A DNA stretch of 64,000 nucleotides from Methyloversatilis discipulorum (GTDB lineage: Bacteria; Pseudomonadota; Gammaproteobacteria; Burkholderiales; Rhodocyclaceae): positions 62,001 through 126,000 of the forward strand of contig NZ_ARVV01000001.1 in assembly GCF_000385375.1 (NCBI RefSeq), read 5' to 3'. This document shows positions 54,713-63,999 of this stretch, one piece after another (positions within the stretch are counted from its first letter, which is position 1; the number at the start of each line of letters is the position of its first letter). The translations under genes and the position numbers were made by a program. The notes under the pieces were generated by a model. That model saw only the letters and a program-made list of their open reading frames with translations, did no database searches and was not told the DNA's origin.

Positions 54713-56079
54713 TCCCTGCCCCTCGCCCGCGCCGCCAGCAGCACCAGCCCCAGCACCGGAACCCCCAGCAGCGCGGTGGCGGTGAAGAAGGCTTCGTAGC
54801 CGTGGGCGTCGACATAGACGCCGGAGAAGCCGGCGATGAACTTCGGCAGCAGCAGCATCAGCGAACTGAAGAGCGCGTACTGGGTGGCCGAGTAGGCCAC
54901 GTTCGTCAGCCCTGACAGATAGGCGACGAAGGCCGACGAAGCGATGCCGGCCGACAGGTTGTCGGCGGAGATCGCGAAGATGAGGCCGTTCACGTCGTGG
55001 CCGCGGCCGGCCAGCCAGACGAACAGCAGATTGGTTGCCGACGACAGCGCGGCACCGAGGAACAGCGTCTTCATGACGCCGATGCGCGCCGTCAGCACGC
55101 CGCCGATCACCGCGCCGACGATGGTCATGCCGACGCCGTACACCTTGGCCACATTCGCCACTTCGTCCTTCGTGTAGCCCATGTCCACGTAGAAGGCGTT
55201 GGCCATGATGCCCATTACCACGTCGGAAATGCGATAGGTGCCGATCAGCGCCAGCAGCAGCACCGCGTGCCAGCGATAGCGACGGATGAAATCGACGAAG
55301 GGCGATACCACGGCGCCGTGAATCCAGGCGGCGGCGGCCAGCAGCGGGCCGTGCAGCCCTTCGTGCGCCAGCCACTCGCGGGTGCGCGCCTCGCGCTGCA
55401 TGGTGTCCGCCGATACTGGCGCGTCCGGCTCGCGTATCAGCAGCGTGGTCAGGATGCCGACGCCCATGCTGGCAGCCATGATCAGGTAGGCGAAGCGCCA
55501 GGGTGCGTGTTCGTAGGCGGTGTCGGTCGCGTCGACCGAGGCGGCCAGCCACAGCACGCCGGCCGAGGCGGCGATCATCGCGATGCGGTAGCCGCCCTGG
55601 TAGGTGGCTGCCATCGCGCCCTGCAGCCGCTGCTCGACCGCCTCGATGCGGTAGGCGTCGAGCGCGATGTCCTGCGTGGCGGACGCGAACGCCACCGCCA
55701 GTGCGCACCACACCATGCGTTCAAGTGCCTGCGCCGGGTCGGTGTTGGCCATGCCGAACAGCGCGCTGGCGATCGCCAGCTGCGACAGCAGCAGCCAGCT
55801 GCGCCGACGCCCGAGCAGCCGGGTCAGTCCGGGCAGCGGCAGGCGATCCACCAGCGGCGACCACACCCACTTGAAGCCGTAGGCCAGACCTATCCAGCTG
55901 AAGTAACCGATGGTCGAGCGGTCGATGCCAGCTTCGCGCAGCCAGTAGGACAGCGTGCCGAGCACCAGGATGAGCGGCAGACCGGCGGAAAAGCCGAGGA
56001 AAAGCATGCCGATGACGCGCGGGTGCGCATACACCTTGAGGCTGTCGAGCCAGCTGGCGGCAGGGGAAGTGGGGATCAA
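54688..56079 (-). CDS. AmpG-family muropeptide MFS transporter
   Basis: 463 residues, twelve or more helices, TTG start. LGFSAGLPLILVLGTLSYWLRE, STIGYFSWIGLAYGFKWVWSPLVDR and QDIALDAYRIE are AmpG family hallmarks. AmpG imports anhydro-muropeptides for wall recycling. Confidence 0.88.
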   Translation of the reverse strand: MIPTSPAASWLDSLKVYAHPRVIGMLFLGFSAGLPLILVLGTLSYWLREAGIDRSTIGYFSWIGLAYGFKWVWSPLVDRLPLPGLTRLLGRRRSWLLLSQLAIASALFGMANTDPAQALERMVWCALAVAFASATQDIALDAYRIEAVEQRLQGAMAATYQGGYRIAMIAASAGVLWLAASVDATDTAYEHAPWRFAYLIMAASMGVGILTTLLIREPDAPVSADTMQREARTREWLAHEGLHGPLLAAAAWIHGAVVSPFVDFIRRYRWHAVLLLALIGTYRISDVVMGIMANAFYVDMGYTKDEVANVAKVYGVGMTIVGAVIGGVLTARIGVMKTLFLGAALSSATNLLFVWLAGRGHDVNGLIFAISADNLSAGIASSAFVAYLSGLTNVAYSATQYALFSSLMLLLPKFIAGFSGVYVDAHGYEAFFTATALLGVPVLGLVLLAARARGRDQGGEARG

Positions 56080-56172
56080 GGGCGGACGGAATGGCGGCAG
56101 GTGGGCTGGAAGATACCAGTGCCCGCGCCTTCCGTCCGGTCTGCGGCGGGTCGTGATGCGCCGATCAGGCGA

Positions 56173-57030
56173 TCAGGCGTATTCGGAGAAGAACAGCCCC
56201 ATCACCGCCGCCAGCGAACTGCCCGCTTCGGCGCAGGCGCCTTCGAAGGCCTGCGGCTCCAGCCGGGTGATCTGCCAGGCGGCCGGCGAGGCCGAGGCGA
56301 CGATGCGGGCCGAATCGATCAGTTCTGCGTCGTAGCCGACCGCGTGGCGCGCCAGATGCAGCAGCGACGCTTCGAACTCGTGCGGCGCACCGTGCGCCGG
56401 ATCGATCTGGGCGCCGATGGCGACGGCAAAGCTGCGTGGCAGCCGCCATTCGGTCAGCAGTGCTTCGCCCACCGCGGCGTAGTCGCAGCCGACGATTTCG
56501 CGTTCCAGCTGCTCGATCGGCGCTCCCGATGCGCGGCTGTCGACCAGCGCCTGTTCCGATTCCTGCGGCACGTGCATGTACATGACCATGTGACCGATGT
56601 CGGCCAGCATGCCGCCGACGAACAGCCGTTCGGCGTCGAGCAGGCCGCAGCTCTTGGCGGCCGCGCGCGACAGCAGGCCGCGCATCGCAGAGGCGCGCCA
56701 GAAGCGGGCGACATCCATGCGCTCCGGGCGCATGCCGGCGAACACGGCGGTCACCGTCGTCGCCAGCACGATGTCGTGCACCTGCTGCATGCCGAGCACG
56801 CTCACCGCGCGCTGCATCGTTTCGATCTTGCCCGGGAAGCCGTAGAACACGCTGTTGACGACGCGCAGCACGCGCATCGTGATGCCGGGGTCGGCCGCCA
56901 CCACCTTGGCCAGTTCGATCACCGAGCCATCCGGGTCGTCGATGACCTGCTTCACCCGATGGTAGATGGCAGGCAGCGTGACCAGCTCGGTCGTTCTGCG
57001 CGCCAGTTCCTGTGCGGAGTGTGTGGTCAT
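56173..57030 (-). CDS. HDOD-domain protein
   Basis: 285 residues: LVTLPAIYHRVKQVIDDPDGS, LAKVVAADPGITMRVLRVVNS, VLGMQQVHDIVLATTV and LFVGGMLADIGHMVMY define an HDOD domain, an HD-related signalling module without the metal catalytic set. A regulatory role linked to cyclic di-GMP or chemotaxis is common but not shown here. Confidence 0.88.
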   Translation of the reverse strand: MTTHSAQELARRTTELVTLPAIYHRVKQVIDDPDGSVIELAKVVAADPGITMRVLRVVNSVFYGFPGKIETMQRAVSVLGMQQVHDIVLATTVTAVFAGMRPERMDVARFWRASAMRGLLSRAAAKSCGLLDAERLFVGGMLADIGHMVMYMHVPQESEQALVDSRASGAPIEQLEREIVGCDYAAVGEALLTEWRLPRSFAVAIGAQIDPAHGAPHEFEASLLHLARHAVGYDAELIDSARIVASASPAAWQITRLEPQAFEGACAEAGSSLAAVMGLFFSEYA

Positions 57031-57100
57031 CGGGGGAGCGGGGATGCAGTGGCAATGAGCTGAATTCGGCGTCCTGCAGGAAAACTTGAGGGCTCGCCTC

Positions 57101-57391
57101 TCAGCGCGACGTCAGCCTGTGCTGCAGCGTGCCCAGCAGGCGCCAGGCACCCCAAAGCCGCAGGCCCCATCGCCACACCCGTCGCGGCCGCACGACCGCG
57201 AAGCCGACCAGAACCGCTGCCAGTACCTGTGGGTGACTGCGCACCCAGGCGGCACCGTCGCGGATCTGGTCGCCGACGTTCAGTACCGGGTCGAGCACCG
57301 CCGATTGGGCTGCCGCTTCGACGCGCAGACGGCGCGAACGTTCGACCAGCCGTTCGCGCATCAGGGCGAGGCGCAGGCGCCGTGCGTTCAT
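57101..57391 (-). CDS. YqjK-like protein
   Basis: 96 residues from the ATG at 57391: a basic N-terminal helix (RRLRLALMRERLVERSRRLR) and one hydrophobic segment. Position behind the YqjE-like gene with a 4-base overlap supports YqjK. Confidence 0.7.
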   Translation of the reverse strand: MNARRLRLALMRERLVERSRRLRVEAAAQSAVLDPVLNVGDQIRDGAAWVRSHPQVLAAVLVGFAVVRPRRVWRWGLRLWGAWRLLGTLQHRLTSR

Positions 57392-57768
57392 CCGCCCAGC
57401 CCGTCGCGGTCGCGCTTCAGTTCGTCGAGAGTGGATGCGAACAGCCGCGTGCCTTCGGCCATGCGCGCGCGGGCGATCACCGCTGCCACGACGCCCAGCG
57501 TGATGAACAGCGTCGAGAACAGCGTCAGCACCAGCAGGCGATGGCTGTCCCACAGCAGCACGGTCAGCAGTACCGCCAGAAAGGCGATGCCGAAGGTGAG
57601 GAAAGCGATGGCCAGCGCGCCATAGACCAGCAGTTCGGTCAGACGCAGTGCTTCGTCGCGCGCTTCGACGGTAATCAGTTCCAGCCTGACGTGAACGATC
57701 TCGATCAGGCTGGAAACGAATCCCTTCAGCGATACGGCGAGGCGCTCAGGCCGGGGCGATGCGGCCAT
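57388..57768 (-). CDS. YqjE-like (phage-holin-fold) membrane protein
   Basis: 126 residues: amphipathic N-terminal helix, two long helices (about 48-68 and 78-98), charged tail (ARARMAEGTRLFASTLDELK). Matches the YqjE/holin-4 superfamily found with YqjD and YqjK. Confidence 0.8.
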   Translation of the reverse strand: MAASPRPERLAVSLKGFVSSLIEIVHVRLELITVEARDEALRLTELLVYGALAIAFLTFGIAFLAVLLTVLLWDSHRLLVLTLFSTLFITLGVVAAVIARARMAEGTRLFASTLDELKRDRDGLGG

Positions 57769-57775
57769 CGCGAGC

Positions 57776-58096
57776 TCAGCGGCGGCCGATCAGCAGACCG
57801 ACCAGCAGGCCGACACCGGCGGCGACGCCGATCGACTTCCACGGATGCTCATGCACGTAGTCGTCGGTGGCACGCGCCACCTCGCGCGACTTTTCCTTCA
57901 GCGCGGCTTCCGCGTCGGCCAGCTTGTGACGGGCGGAGGTGAGATTTTCCTGCATGCGCACGCGCAGCTCGCCCACCTTTTCGCCCGCCTGGTTGGCGGT
58001 CACCCGCAGCAGTTCCTCGGCGTCGGAAATGACCACCTTCAGGTCTGCAACCAGCTTTTCCTTGGTGACGGTGTTCTGATCGATCAGTTCGGACAT
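57776..58096 (-). CDS. YqjD/ElaB-family (DUF883) protein
   Basis: 106 residues: helical coiled-coil region with KLVADLKVVISDAEELLRVT and a single C-terminal helix preceded by VHEHPWKSIGVAAGVGLLVG. These proteins tether stationary-phase ribosomes to the membrane in E. coli. It starts the yqjD-yqjE-yqjK unit. Confidence 0.9.
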   Translation of the reverse strand: MSELIDQNTVTKEKLVADLKVVISDAEELLRVTANQAGEKVGELRVRMQENLTSARHKLADAEAALKEKSREVARATDDYVHEHPWKSIGVAAGVGLLVGLLIGRR

Positions 58097-58151
58097 TGCT
58101 CTTCTCCTTTGCGAGTGAAGTCATTTCGGGGCAGACCCCGAAGTTAGCCGT

Positions 58152-59183
58152 TCAGGTTGCAGTCCGCAACGCGACAGTGTCGTCGGTCGGACGCTTCCGC
58201 TGTAGGCGACGGGCTACACCGAGCACGCCCAGACCGGCCAGCAGCATGGCCCAGCTTTCAGCCTCCGGGACCAGGGCCGCGGCAAGAAACGCGGTCGCCA
58301 CGGCCTGATGACCGGCCGTCGTGATGTGGACATCGTCCCAGAACAGATAGCCCGCCGGGTTGGCCGGGCAGCCAGCCAGTGTCTGACAGGGTGTATCTAC
58401 ATTGGTGAAGCCGTACTGACCGGGATCAAGTGCGACTGCATTGAGCAGGCCCGATACGTCGACCGTGCGGAACCGTGCGTCCGCCAGGTTCAGGTCGAGC
58501 TGGTCGAGCATCAGCGCGAGCGCGGCGTTGTGGGCGGCCGACACCGAACTGGCCAGACCGGCCGCCAGCGGACCTTCCTCGACGAAGGAGGGCGTCAGGC
58601 CGAGATCGGGCATGTTGGGAATCAGGAAATCGCGGGCGCCCGCTTCGTACAGCGAAGTGATCGCCGTCTGCAGATTGCCGACCGCATTGCCCACCGTGGC
58701 GGGCGTGGTCAGCGAAGCGGGCAGGAAATAGTCGTTCGGGCCGCCCCAGATGAAATAGAGCTTGTCGGCGCCACCGCCGCCTCCGGCCACGTAGTCACCC
58801 ACCTGGGCGCTGATGCCGGTGCCGTTCAGCCAGCCCGGAGACTTCTGCAAGAGGCCCGCAAGCAGCGTGCCCTGGCTGGTGTCCTCGACGTAGTTGTCGG
58901 AGCCGCCGCCGACCGGCGTGCCGGTGCGCGCGCCGCCCACCGCATGATTGTCCAGCGGCAGGTTAAGCCAGGCGGCCAGATACTCGACCGCCACCGGGCC
59001 GTTGGAAAAGCGCCCCGGCGCGTAACCGAAAGCCGCGGACGGAAACAGACCCGATGTCAGCGCCTGGAAGTTGCCGGTGTCCGACAGGCTGTCGCCGAAC
59101 ACGACCAGTTCGTTCCATTCAGCCGCCGCCGGCAGCGAAAGACTCAGTGCGGCGACGAGAGCGAGACTGCGCAGAGCTTTCAT
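58152..59183 (-). CDS. secreted GDSL esterase/lipase with PEP-CTERM tail
   Basis: 343 residues: signal peptide (MKALRSLALVAALSLSLPAAA), GDS block (VVFGDSLSDTGNF, nucleophile Ser), GGPNDYF (Asn block III-like), and DDVHITTAGH with Asp-His for catalysis. The C-terminus is a PEP-CTERM sorting signal: VPEAESWAMLLAGLGVLGVARRLQRKR-like, split as VPEAESWAMLL plus a hydrophobic helix plus RRLQRKR (the motif Pro-Glu-Pro is PEA here). This implies an exosortase elsewhere in the genome. The ATG at 59183 has a signal peptide directly after it. Confidence 0.9.
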   Translation of the reverse strand: MKALRSLALVAALSLSLPAAAEWNELVVFGDSLSDTGNFQALTSGLFPSAAFGYAPGRFSNGPVAVEYLAAWLNLPLDNHAVGGARTGTPVGGGSDNYVEDTSQGTLLAGLLQKSPGWLNGTGISAQVGDYVAGGGGGADKLYFIWGGPNDYFLPASLTTPATVGNAVGNLQTAITSLYEAGARDFLIPNMPDLGLTPSFVEEGPLAAGLASSVSAAHNAALALMLDQLDLNLADARFRTVDVSGLLNAVALDPGQYGFTNVDTPCQTLAGCPANPAGYLFWDDVHITTAGHQAVATAFLAAALVPEAESWAMLLAGLGVLGVARRLQRKRPTDDTVALRTAT

Positions 59184-59221
59184 GACGGTCCTTTCGGCGG
59201 TCGGGGCGATGACTTCGGGAT

Positions 59222-60016
59222 TCACGCGATATCGACATCGTAGTCGACAATGAGCGGAGCATGATCGCTGAAGCGGACGTCCTTGTAGACGCTTGCCGCG
59301 CGGGCCTTCGCCGCGATGCCTGGGGTGGCGATCTGGTAGTCGATGCGCCAGCCCACGTTCTTCGCGCGGGCCTGGCCGCGATTGCTCCACCAGGTGTAGC
59401 AGTCGTCGGTGGCGTCCGGGTGCAGCGTGCGATAGACGTCCACCCAGCCGCCCGCGCCCAGCAGCGCGGTCATCCAGGCGCGCTCTTCCGGCAGGAAGCC
59501 CGAGTTCTTCAGATTGCCCTTCCAGTTCTTCAGATCGATTTCCTGGTGCGCGATGTTCCAGTCGCCGCACACCACGATCTCACGCCCGCTCGCCCGCAGC
59601 GCGGCCAGATGCGGCTGGAAGCGGTCGAGGAAGCGGAACTTGGCCTCCTGCCGCTCGGGCGCGCTGGAGCCGGAGGGCAGGTAGAGAGAAATCACCGTCA
59701 CATCGCCGAAGTCGGCCTCGACGTAGCGGCCCTCGTTGTCGAACTCCTCGACACCGAAACCGGTGATCACCCGCGACGGCTGTCGCCGCGCGTACAGGCC
59801 GACGCCGCTGTAGCCCTTCTTCAGGGCGTAGTGGAAGTGACCGTCGGCGCCGCCCATCGCGGCCGGCGCACGCATCGTCACATCGAGGTCGGCCGCCTGG
59901 GCTTTCAGTTCCTGCACGCACAGCACGTCCGGCGACGTGCCGGCGACCCAGTCCCACACACCCTTCGTGGTGGCCGAGCGGATACCGTTGAGGTTGAGCG
60001 ACACGATACGTAACAT
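59222..60016 (-). CDS. xthA: exodeoxyribonuclease III
   Basis: 264 residues, endonuclease/exonuclease/phosphatase fold: VSLNLNGIRSA, LCVQELKAQ (metal Glu), YSGVGLY, CGDWNIAH (Asp, Asn), and FSDHAPLIVDY (Asp-His). AP endonuclease and 3' repair nuclease. Divergent from pyrE. Confidence 0.94.
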   Translation of the reverse strand: MLRIVSLNLNGIRSATTKGVWDWVAGTSPDVLCVQELKAQAADLDVTMRAPAAMGGADGHFHYALKKGYSGVGLYARRQPSRVITGFGVEEFDNEGRYVEADFGDVTVISLYLPSGSSAPERQEAKFRFLDRFQPHLAALRASGREIVVCGDWNIAHQEIDLKNWKGNLKNSGFLPEERAWMTALLGAGGWVDVYRTLHPDATDDCYTWWSNRGQARAKNVGWRIDYQIATPGIAAKARAASVYKDVRFSDHAPLIVDYDVDIA

Positions 60017-60048
60017 GGCCGGTTTGTCCGTTCTGATTGGAAAAGCCC

Positions 60049-60690
60049 GTGGATTCTAGACGTGAATTCGTGAAGTTCGCCGTCGATACCGGCGTGCTGC
60101 GCTTCGGCAGCTTCACCACCAAGGCGGGGCGTGAATCCCCCTACTTCTTCAACGCCGGGCTGTTCAACAGCGGTGCTTCGGTGCTCAAGCTTTGCAGCTT
60201 CTATGCCGATACGATCATCAGTCGTGCGCCGCAGTTCGACATGCTGTTCGGACCGGCCTACAAAGGCATCGTTCTGGCCGCCGGTACCGCGATGCAGATC
60301 GCGCAGCGTGGCCGCGACCTGCCCTTTGCGTTCAACCGCAAGGAAGCGAAGGACCACGGCGAGGGCGGCACGCTGATCGGCGCGCCGCTGAAGGGCCGGG
60401 TGCTCATCATCGACGACGTGATCAGCGCCGGCACCTCGGTGCGCGAATCGGTCGAGCTGATCCGCGCGGCCGGCGCCGAGCCGGCAGGTGTGGCGATTGC
60501 CCTCGACCGCATGGAGCGGGGCACCGGACAATTGTCAGCGGTTCAGGAAGTGGAACGTTCATACGGCATGCCGGTGGTTGCCTGCGCCACGCTCGACGAT
60601 CTGGTCGGCTATCTGCAGGAAAGCCCGGGCATGCAGGGCAATCTCGACGCGGTGCGTGCCTACCGCGCGAAATACGGAGTGAATGGCTGA
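60049..60690 (+). CDS. pyrE: orotate phosphoribosyltransferase
   Basis: 213 residues from a GTG at 60049 (a TTG at 60037 gives 217). [41 protein letters not shown] and the PRPP loop [17 protein letters not shown] identify PyrE, which makes orotidine monophosphate in pyrimidine synthesis. Confidence 0.95.
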   Translation: MDSRREFVKFAVDTGVLRFGSFTTKAGRESPYFFNAGLFNSGASVLKLCSFYADTIISRAPQFDMLFGPAYKGIVLAAGTAMQIAQRGRDLPFAFNRKEAKDHGEGGTLIGAPLKGRVLIIDDVISAGTSVRESVELIRAAGAEPAGVAIALDRMERGTGQLSAVQEVERSYGMPVVACATLDDLVGYLQESPGMQGNLDAVRAYRAKYGVNG

Positions 60691-60692
60691 AG

Positions 60693-61319
60693 ATGAAACC
60701 CGGGAATCTGCGTCACCTTGCGCCGGGCCTGCTTGCGCTGGCCATGCTGCATGTGCCCGCGAGCGAGGCGCGCGTCTACTGCTGCAAGGATGCGCGCGGC
60801 CAGCAGGTGTGCGGTGACGTGCTCCCGGCCGCCTGTGCCGACCGCGGCTACCGCGAGCTGAACAGCCAGGGCGCGACGATCAAGCAGGTTGAGGCGCCGA
60901 TGACCGAGGCTCAGCGCGCCAAGCGCGATGCCGATGCGAAGAAGGCGCGCGACGAGGAAATGGTGCGTCAGGAGCAGCGACGTCGCGACACCACGCTGCT
61001 CAACACCTACACCAGCGAACGCGAGATCGACGCCGCGCGCGACCGGCGCATCGCCGACATCGAAGAACTGCTGTCCCGTCTGCGCGAGCAGCAGCAGACG
61101 CTGAGCGAGCGTCACAAGAAGCTGGAGAAGGACGCCGCCGCATTCACCGCCAAGGGCAAGCGTGTGCCGTCCGGAATCAAGGACAGGCTGGACACCAACG
61201 GCGAGGATCTGCGGCAGATCGGCGAGAACATCGCGCAGAAGGAGCGCGATCTGGTCGATACCCGCAAGCGCTTCGAGGAAGACCGCGCGCGCTTCCGCGA
61301 GATCGCCGGCAACCGCTGA
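60693..61319 (+). CDS. exported DUF4124-like protein with coiled coil
   Basis: 208 residues: signal peptide (LAPGLLALAMLHVPASEA), a short DUF4124-like Cys-containing domain (ARVYCCKDARGQQVCGDVLP), then a long charged coiled coil from about 75 to 200. Periplasmic, function unknown; probably co-transcribed with pyrE, whose stop lies 3 bases upstream. Confidence 0.75.
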   Translation: MKPGNLRHLAPGLLALAMLHVPASEARVYCCKDARGQQVCGDVLPAACADRGYRELNSQGATIKQVEAPMTEAQRAKRDADAKKARDEEMVRQEQRRRDTTLLNTYTSEREIDAARDRRIADIEELLSRLREQQQTLSERHKKLEKDAAAFTAKGKRVPSGIKDRLDTNGEDLRQIGENIAQKERDLVDTRKRFEEDRARFREIAGNR

Positions 61320-61329
61320 GCGCCCGGCC

Positions 61330-62829
61330 TCAGCTCGCCGGCGCGTCGAGGGCGCGCCGGAACTGCACCGCCTCGGCGACTTCGTTCGCCGCAATCACTT
61401 CCCGTCCGTTCAGATCGGCAATCGTCCGCGCCACCTTCAGGCAGCGGTGATAGGCGCGCGCCGACAGCCTGAGCCGGTTCATCGCCTGCGCCAGCAGGGC
61501 GTGCGCTGCGTCGTCCAGCGGGCAATGGCGGTCGATGTCTGCCGCTTCAAGCCGCTGGTTCGGTTTGCCCTGCCGCCGCTGCTGCAGCGCGCGCGCCGCA
61601 CACACCCGCTGCCTTACTTCGACGCTGGCCTCGCCCGGCCCGGCGCGCAGTTCGTGTTCGGTCAACGGTGGTACGACAACCGTCAGGTCGATGCGGTCGA
61701 GCAGCGGCCCGGACAGCCGGCCGCGGTAGCGCGCGATCTGGTCCGGCGTGCAGCGACAGCGTGCCGACGGGTGACCGAGATAGCCACAGGGGCAGGGATT
61801 CATCGCCGCGATCAGCTGGAAGCGGGCCGGAAACTCGGCGCGGTGGGCGGCGCGTGAAATGGTCACGTGGCCGGTTTCCAGCGGCTCGCGCAGCGCCTCC
61901 AGCACGCGGCGGTCGAACTCGGGCAGTTCGTCGAGGAACAGCACGCCGTTGTGCGCCAGCGATATTTCACCCGGTCGTGGAATGGCGCCGCCACCGACCA
62001 GCGCCGCCGCGCTGGCCGAGTGATGGGGTGCGCGGAAGGGGCGGCGGCCGAGCGCCGCCGGGTCGAACAGACCGGCGCCTGACAGCACTGCCGCGGTATC
62101 GAGCGCCTCGGCTTCGTCCATGTCCGGCAGCAGGCCGGTGAAGCGGGCGGCCAGCATCGATTTGCCGGTGCCTGGCGGCCCAGACATCAGCAGCGAATGA
62201 TTGCCGGCGGCGGCGATCTCCAGGGCGCGGCGGGCACCGCGCTGCCCGCGCACGTCGGCCAGATCCGCGCAAGCAACCCGTTCAGTAATGCTGGCCGGCA
62301 CCGCGCGCGGCAGCGCCGACTGCCCGCACAGATGCGCACATACGTCGAGCAGCGAGGTCGCGGCGCGCACGTCGATGCCGCCCGCGATCACCGCCTCCGG
62401 CGCCGACGAGGCGGGCAGCACGAAGGTGCGGCCGGCGGCGCGGGCGCCGAGCGCCATCGGCAGTGCGCCGCGCACCGGGCGCAGCGCGCCGGTCAGCGAC
62501 AGTTCGCCGGCGAACTCGATGCCGTCGATGTCCGTTGCTTCGAGCGAACCGGCGGCGATCAGGATGCCCAGCGCGATCGGCAGATCGAAGCGGCCCGATT
62601 CCTTTGGCAGGTCGGCCGGCGCCAGATTGACCGTGATGCGCCGCGCCGGAAAGTCGAAGCCGGAACTGAGGATGGCCGCCCGCACCCGGTCGCGCGCCTC
62701 GCGCACTTCGACGTCCGGCAGACCGACCAGCGAGAAGGCGGGCAGGCCGTTCGACACATGGACTTCGACCGCAACCTCCGGCGCCTGCATGCCGGCGAGC
62801 GCACGGCTGCGCAGGATGGCGAGAGACAT
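61330..62829 (-). CDS. comM: YifB/ComM-type Mg-chelatase-like ATPase
   Basis: 499 residues from the ATG at 62829 (MSLAILRSRALAGMQAPEV); longer in-frame starts are unlikely. N-terminal Lon-protease-like S5 fold (LSSGFDFPARRITVNLAPADLPKESGRFDLP), Walker A MSGPPGTGKSMLA, Walker B GVLFLDELPEF, and the zinc-like NPCPCGYLGHPSARCRC loop. In Vibrio and Haemophilus ComM is a branch-migration helicase for natural transformation. Confidence 0.92.
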   Translation of the reverse strand: MSLAILRSRALAGMQAPEVAVEVHVSNGLPAFSLVGLPDVEVREARDRVRAAILSSGFDFPARRITVNLAPADLPKESGRFDLPIALGILIAAGSLEATDIDGIEFAGELSLTGALRPVRGALPMALGARAAGRTFVLPASSAPEAVIAGGIDVRAATSLLDVCAHLCGQSALPRAVPASITERVACADLADVRGQRGARRALEIAAAGNHSLLMSGPPGTGKSMLAARFTGLLPDMDEAEALDTAAVLSGAGLFDPAALGRRPFRAPHHSASAAALVGGGAIPRPGEISLAHNGVLFLDELPEFDRRVLEALREPLETGHVTISRAAHRAEFPARFQLIAAMNPCPCGYLGHPSARCRCTPDQIARYRGRLSGPLLDRIDLTVVVPPLTEHELRAGPGEASVEVRQRVCAARALQQRRQGKPNQRLEAADIDRHCPLDDAAHALLAQAMNRLRLSARAYHRCLKVARTIADLNGREVIAANEVAEAVQFRRALDAPAS

Positions 62830-62974
62830 CTGTATGTCATGGAATGAGACGCCGCGAAGTCTAACCGCAAATCCGCATGGCATGGGGGGGCGCGGCGAGG
62901 GCGGCCGGACGTGATGCCGGGCCGAGCGCAACGCTTGTAAGCGGCCCTGGCCGCCGCGCGGCCTCTGCTACCCG

Positions 62975-63165
62975 CGGGTTCGATGCAGGTCGCTATCGCG
63001 AGCAAGCTCGCTCCCACAAAACCAGACTCCGGCGGCGAGCAGGGAGCGATCCTTGTGGGAGCGACCTCCGGTCGCGATGCGGCTGCTGTGGTCCGCAGGC
63101 TTCGGCACAGGCTGCTGCCGGGGTCGGAAGGCCCCTCCCACAGAACCCCGCCTCCGGCCCGGGCA
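62975..63165. repeat. cluster of REP/BIME-like palindromic repeats
   Basis: The 375-base gap between comM and the NtrX-like gene is filled by GTGGGAG-edged palindromes: ATCGCGAGCAAGCTCGCTCC (about 62995), GTGGGAGCGACCTCCGGTCGC (about 63055, 20-base core GTGGGAGCGACCTCCGGTCG) and AAGGCCCCTCCCACAGAACC (about 63128). They match the family at 5.1-5.46 kb. Confidence 0.75.
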
Positions 63166-63204
63166 GAAGGCATTCCGGTCGGATCGTGCCGGCCGCGACG
63201 CGCG

Positions 63205-63999
63205 CTACTCGTGGTGTTCGCCGCGCCGTCCGATGGGCAGTCCGAGCTGTTTGAGCTTGCGGTACAGATGGGTGCGCTCCAGCCCGGAGCGTTCCGCCAG
63301 GCGGGTCATGTTGCCGCCCTCGCGTTCCATGTGGTGCTCGAAGTACATGCGCTCGAAGGCCTCGCGCGCTTCGCGCAGCGGTTGGTCGAGGCCGGGCAGC
63401 ACCGGTGTGCCGGTCGGCCGCAGCAGCGCGCGCAGCGCGCTCGCGTCCACCTCGTCGTCGAGCGCGGCCAGCGCGGCCGAGCGCAGCACCGACACCAGTT
63501 CGCCGTAGCCGCCGGGCCAGCCGTGCTGGCGCAGCAGCGGACGTGCCGACTCGGCCAGTCGCCGCGTCGGTACCTCGCCTGCCTCGACCAGATGTTTCAG
63601 CACGTCCTCGGCCAGATCGGCCACTTCGTCGCGCAGCTCGGCCAGCGCCGGCAGCGGCAGCACGATCTCGAACAGCCGCGCCAGCACGGCCTCTTCCCAG
63701 CCTGCCGCCTGCAGTTCCGGCGCACCCTGCGCACAGCAGGCGATCAGCCGGGCGTCCAGGCGGTCGAGCCGCTCCAGCGCGAAAGCGAGGTTCTTTTGCT
63801 GCATGCGCGACAGGTGAGCGATGTCGCCGGTGTGGATGACGCCGCCGCGCGCGGCATCGAGCTGTTCCTGCGTGATCGGCCCGCTGATGGTCGCCAGTTC
63901 CAGCCAGCGCCGGCCGGGCGCGGCCAGCGTGCGTGCCGCCAGTTCGCCGAAGCTGGACGGACCGCAGCGCAGCAGGACGACGCGTGAGCGGGCGGCCAT
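63205..63999 (-). CDS. NtrX-like sigma-54-type regulator, C-terminal part
   Basis: The gene runs off the right edge; 264 C-terminal residues are visible. It has the second half of an AAA+ sigma-54 interaction domain (RLFEIVLPLPALAELRDEVADLAEDVL, then WPGGYGELVSVLRSAAL) and a Fis-type helix-turn-helix (NMTRLAERSGLERTHLYRKLKQLGL), very close to NtrX. The Walker B region reads GGVIHTGDIAHLS, where active ATPases have GGTLFLDEI; loss of the DE pair suggests a non-hydrolysing regulator. Walker A is outside the window. Confidence 0.8.
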   Translation of the reverse strand: MAARSRVVLLRCGPSSFGELAARTLAAPGRRWLELATISGPITQEQLDAARGGVIHTGDIAHLSRMQQKNLAFALERLDRLDARLIACCAQGAPELQAAGWEEAVLARLFEIVLPLPALAELRDEVADLAEDVLKHLVEAGEVPTRRLAESARPLLRQHGWPGGYGELVSVLRSAALAALDDEVDASALRALLRPTGTPVLPGLDQPLREAREAFERMYFEHHMEREGGNMTRLAERSGLERTHLYRKLKQLGLPIGRRGEHHE

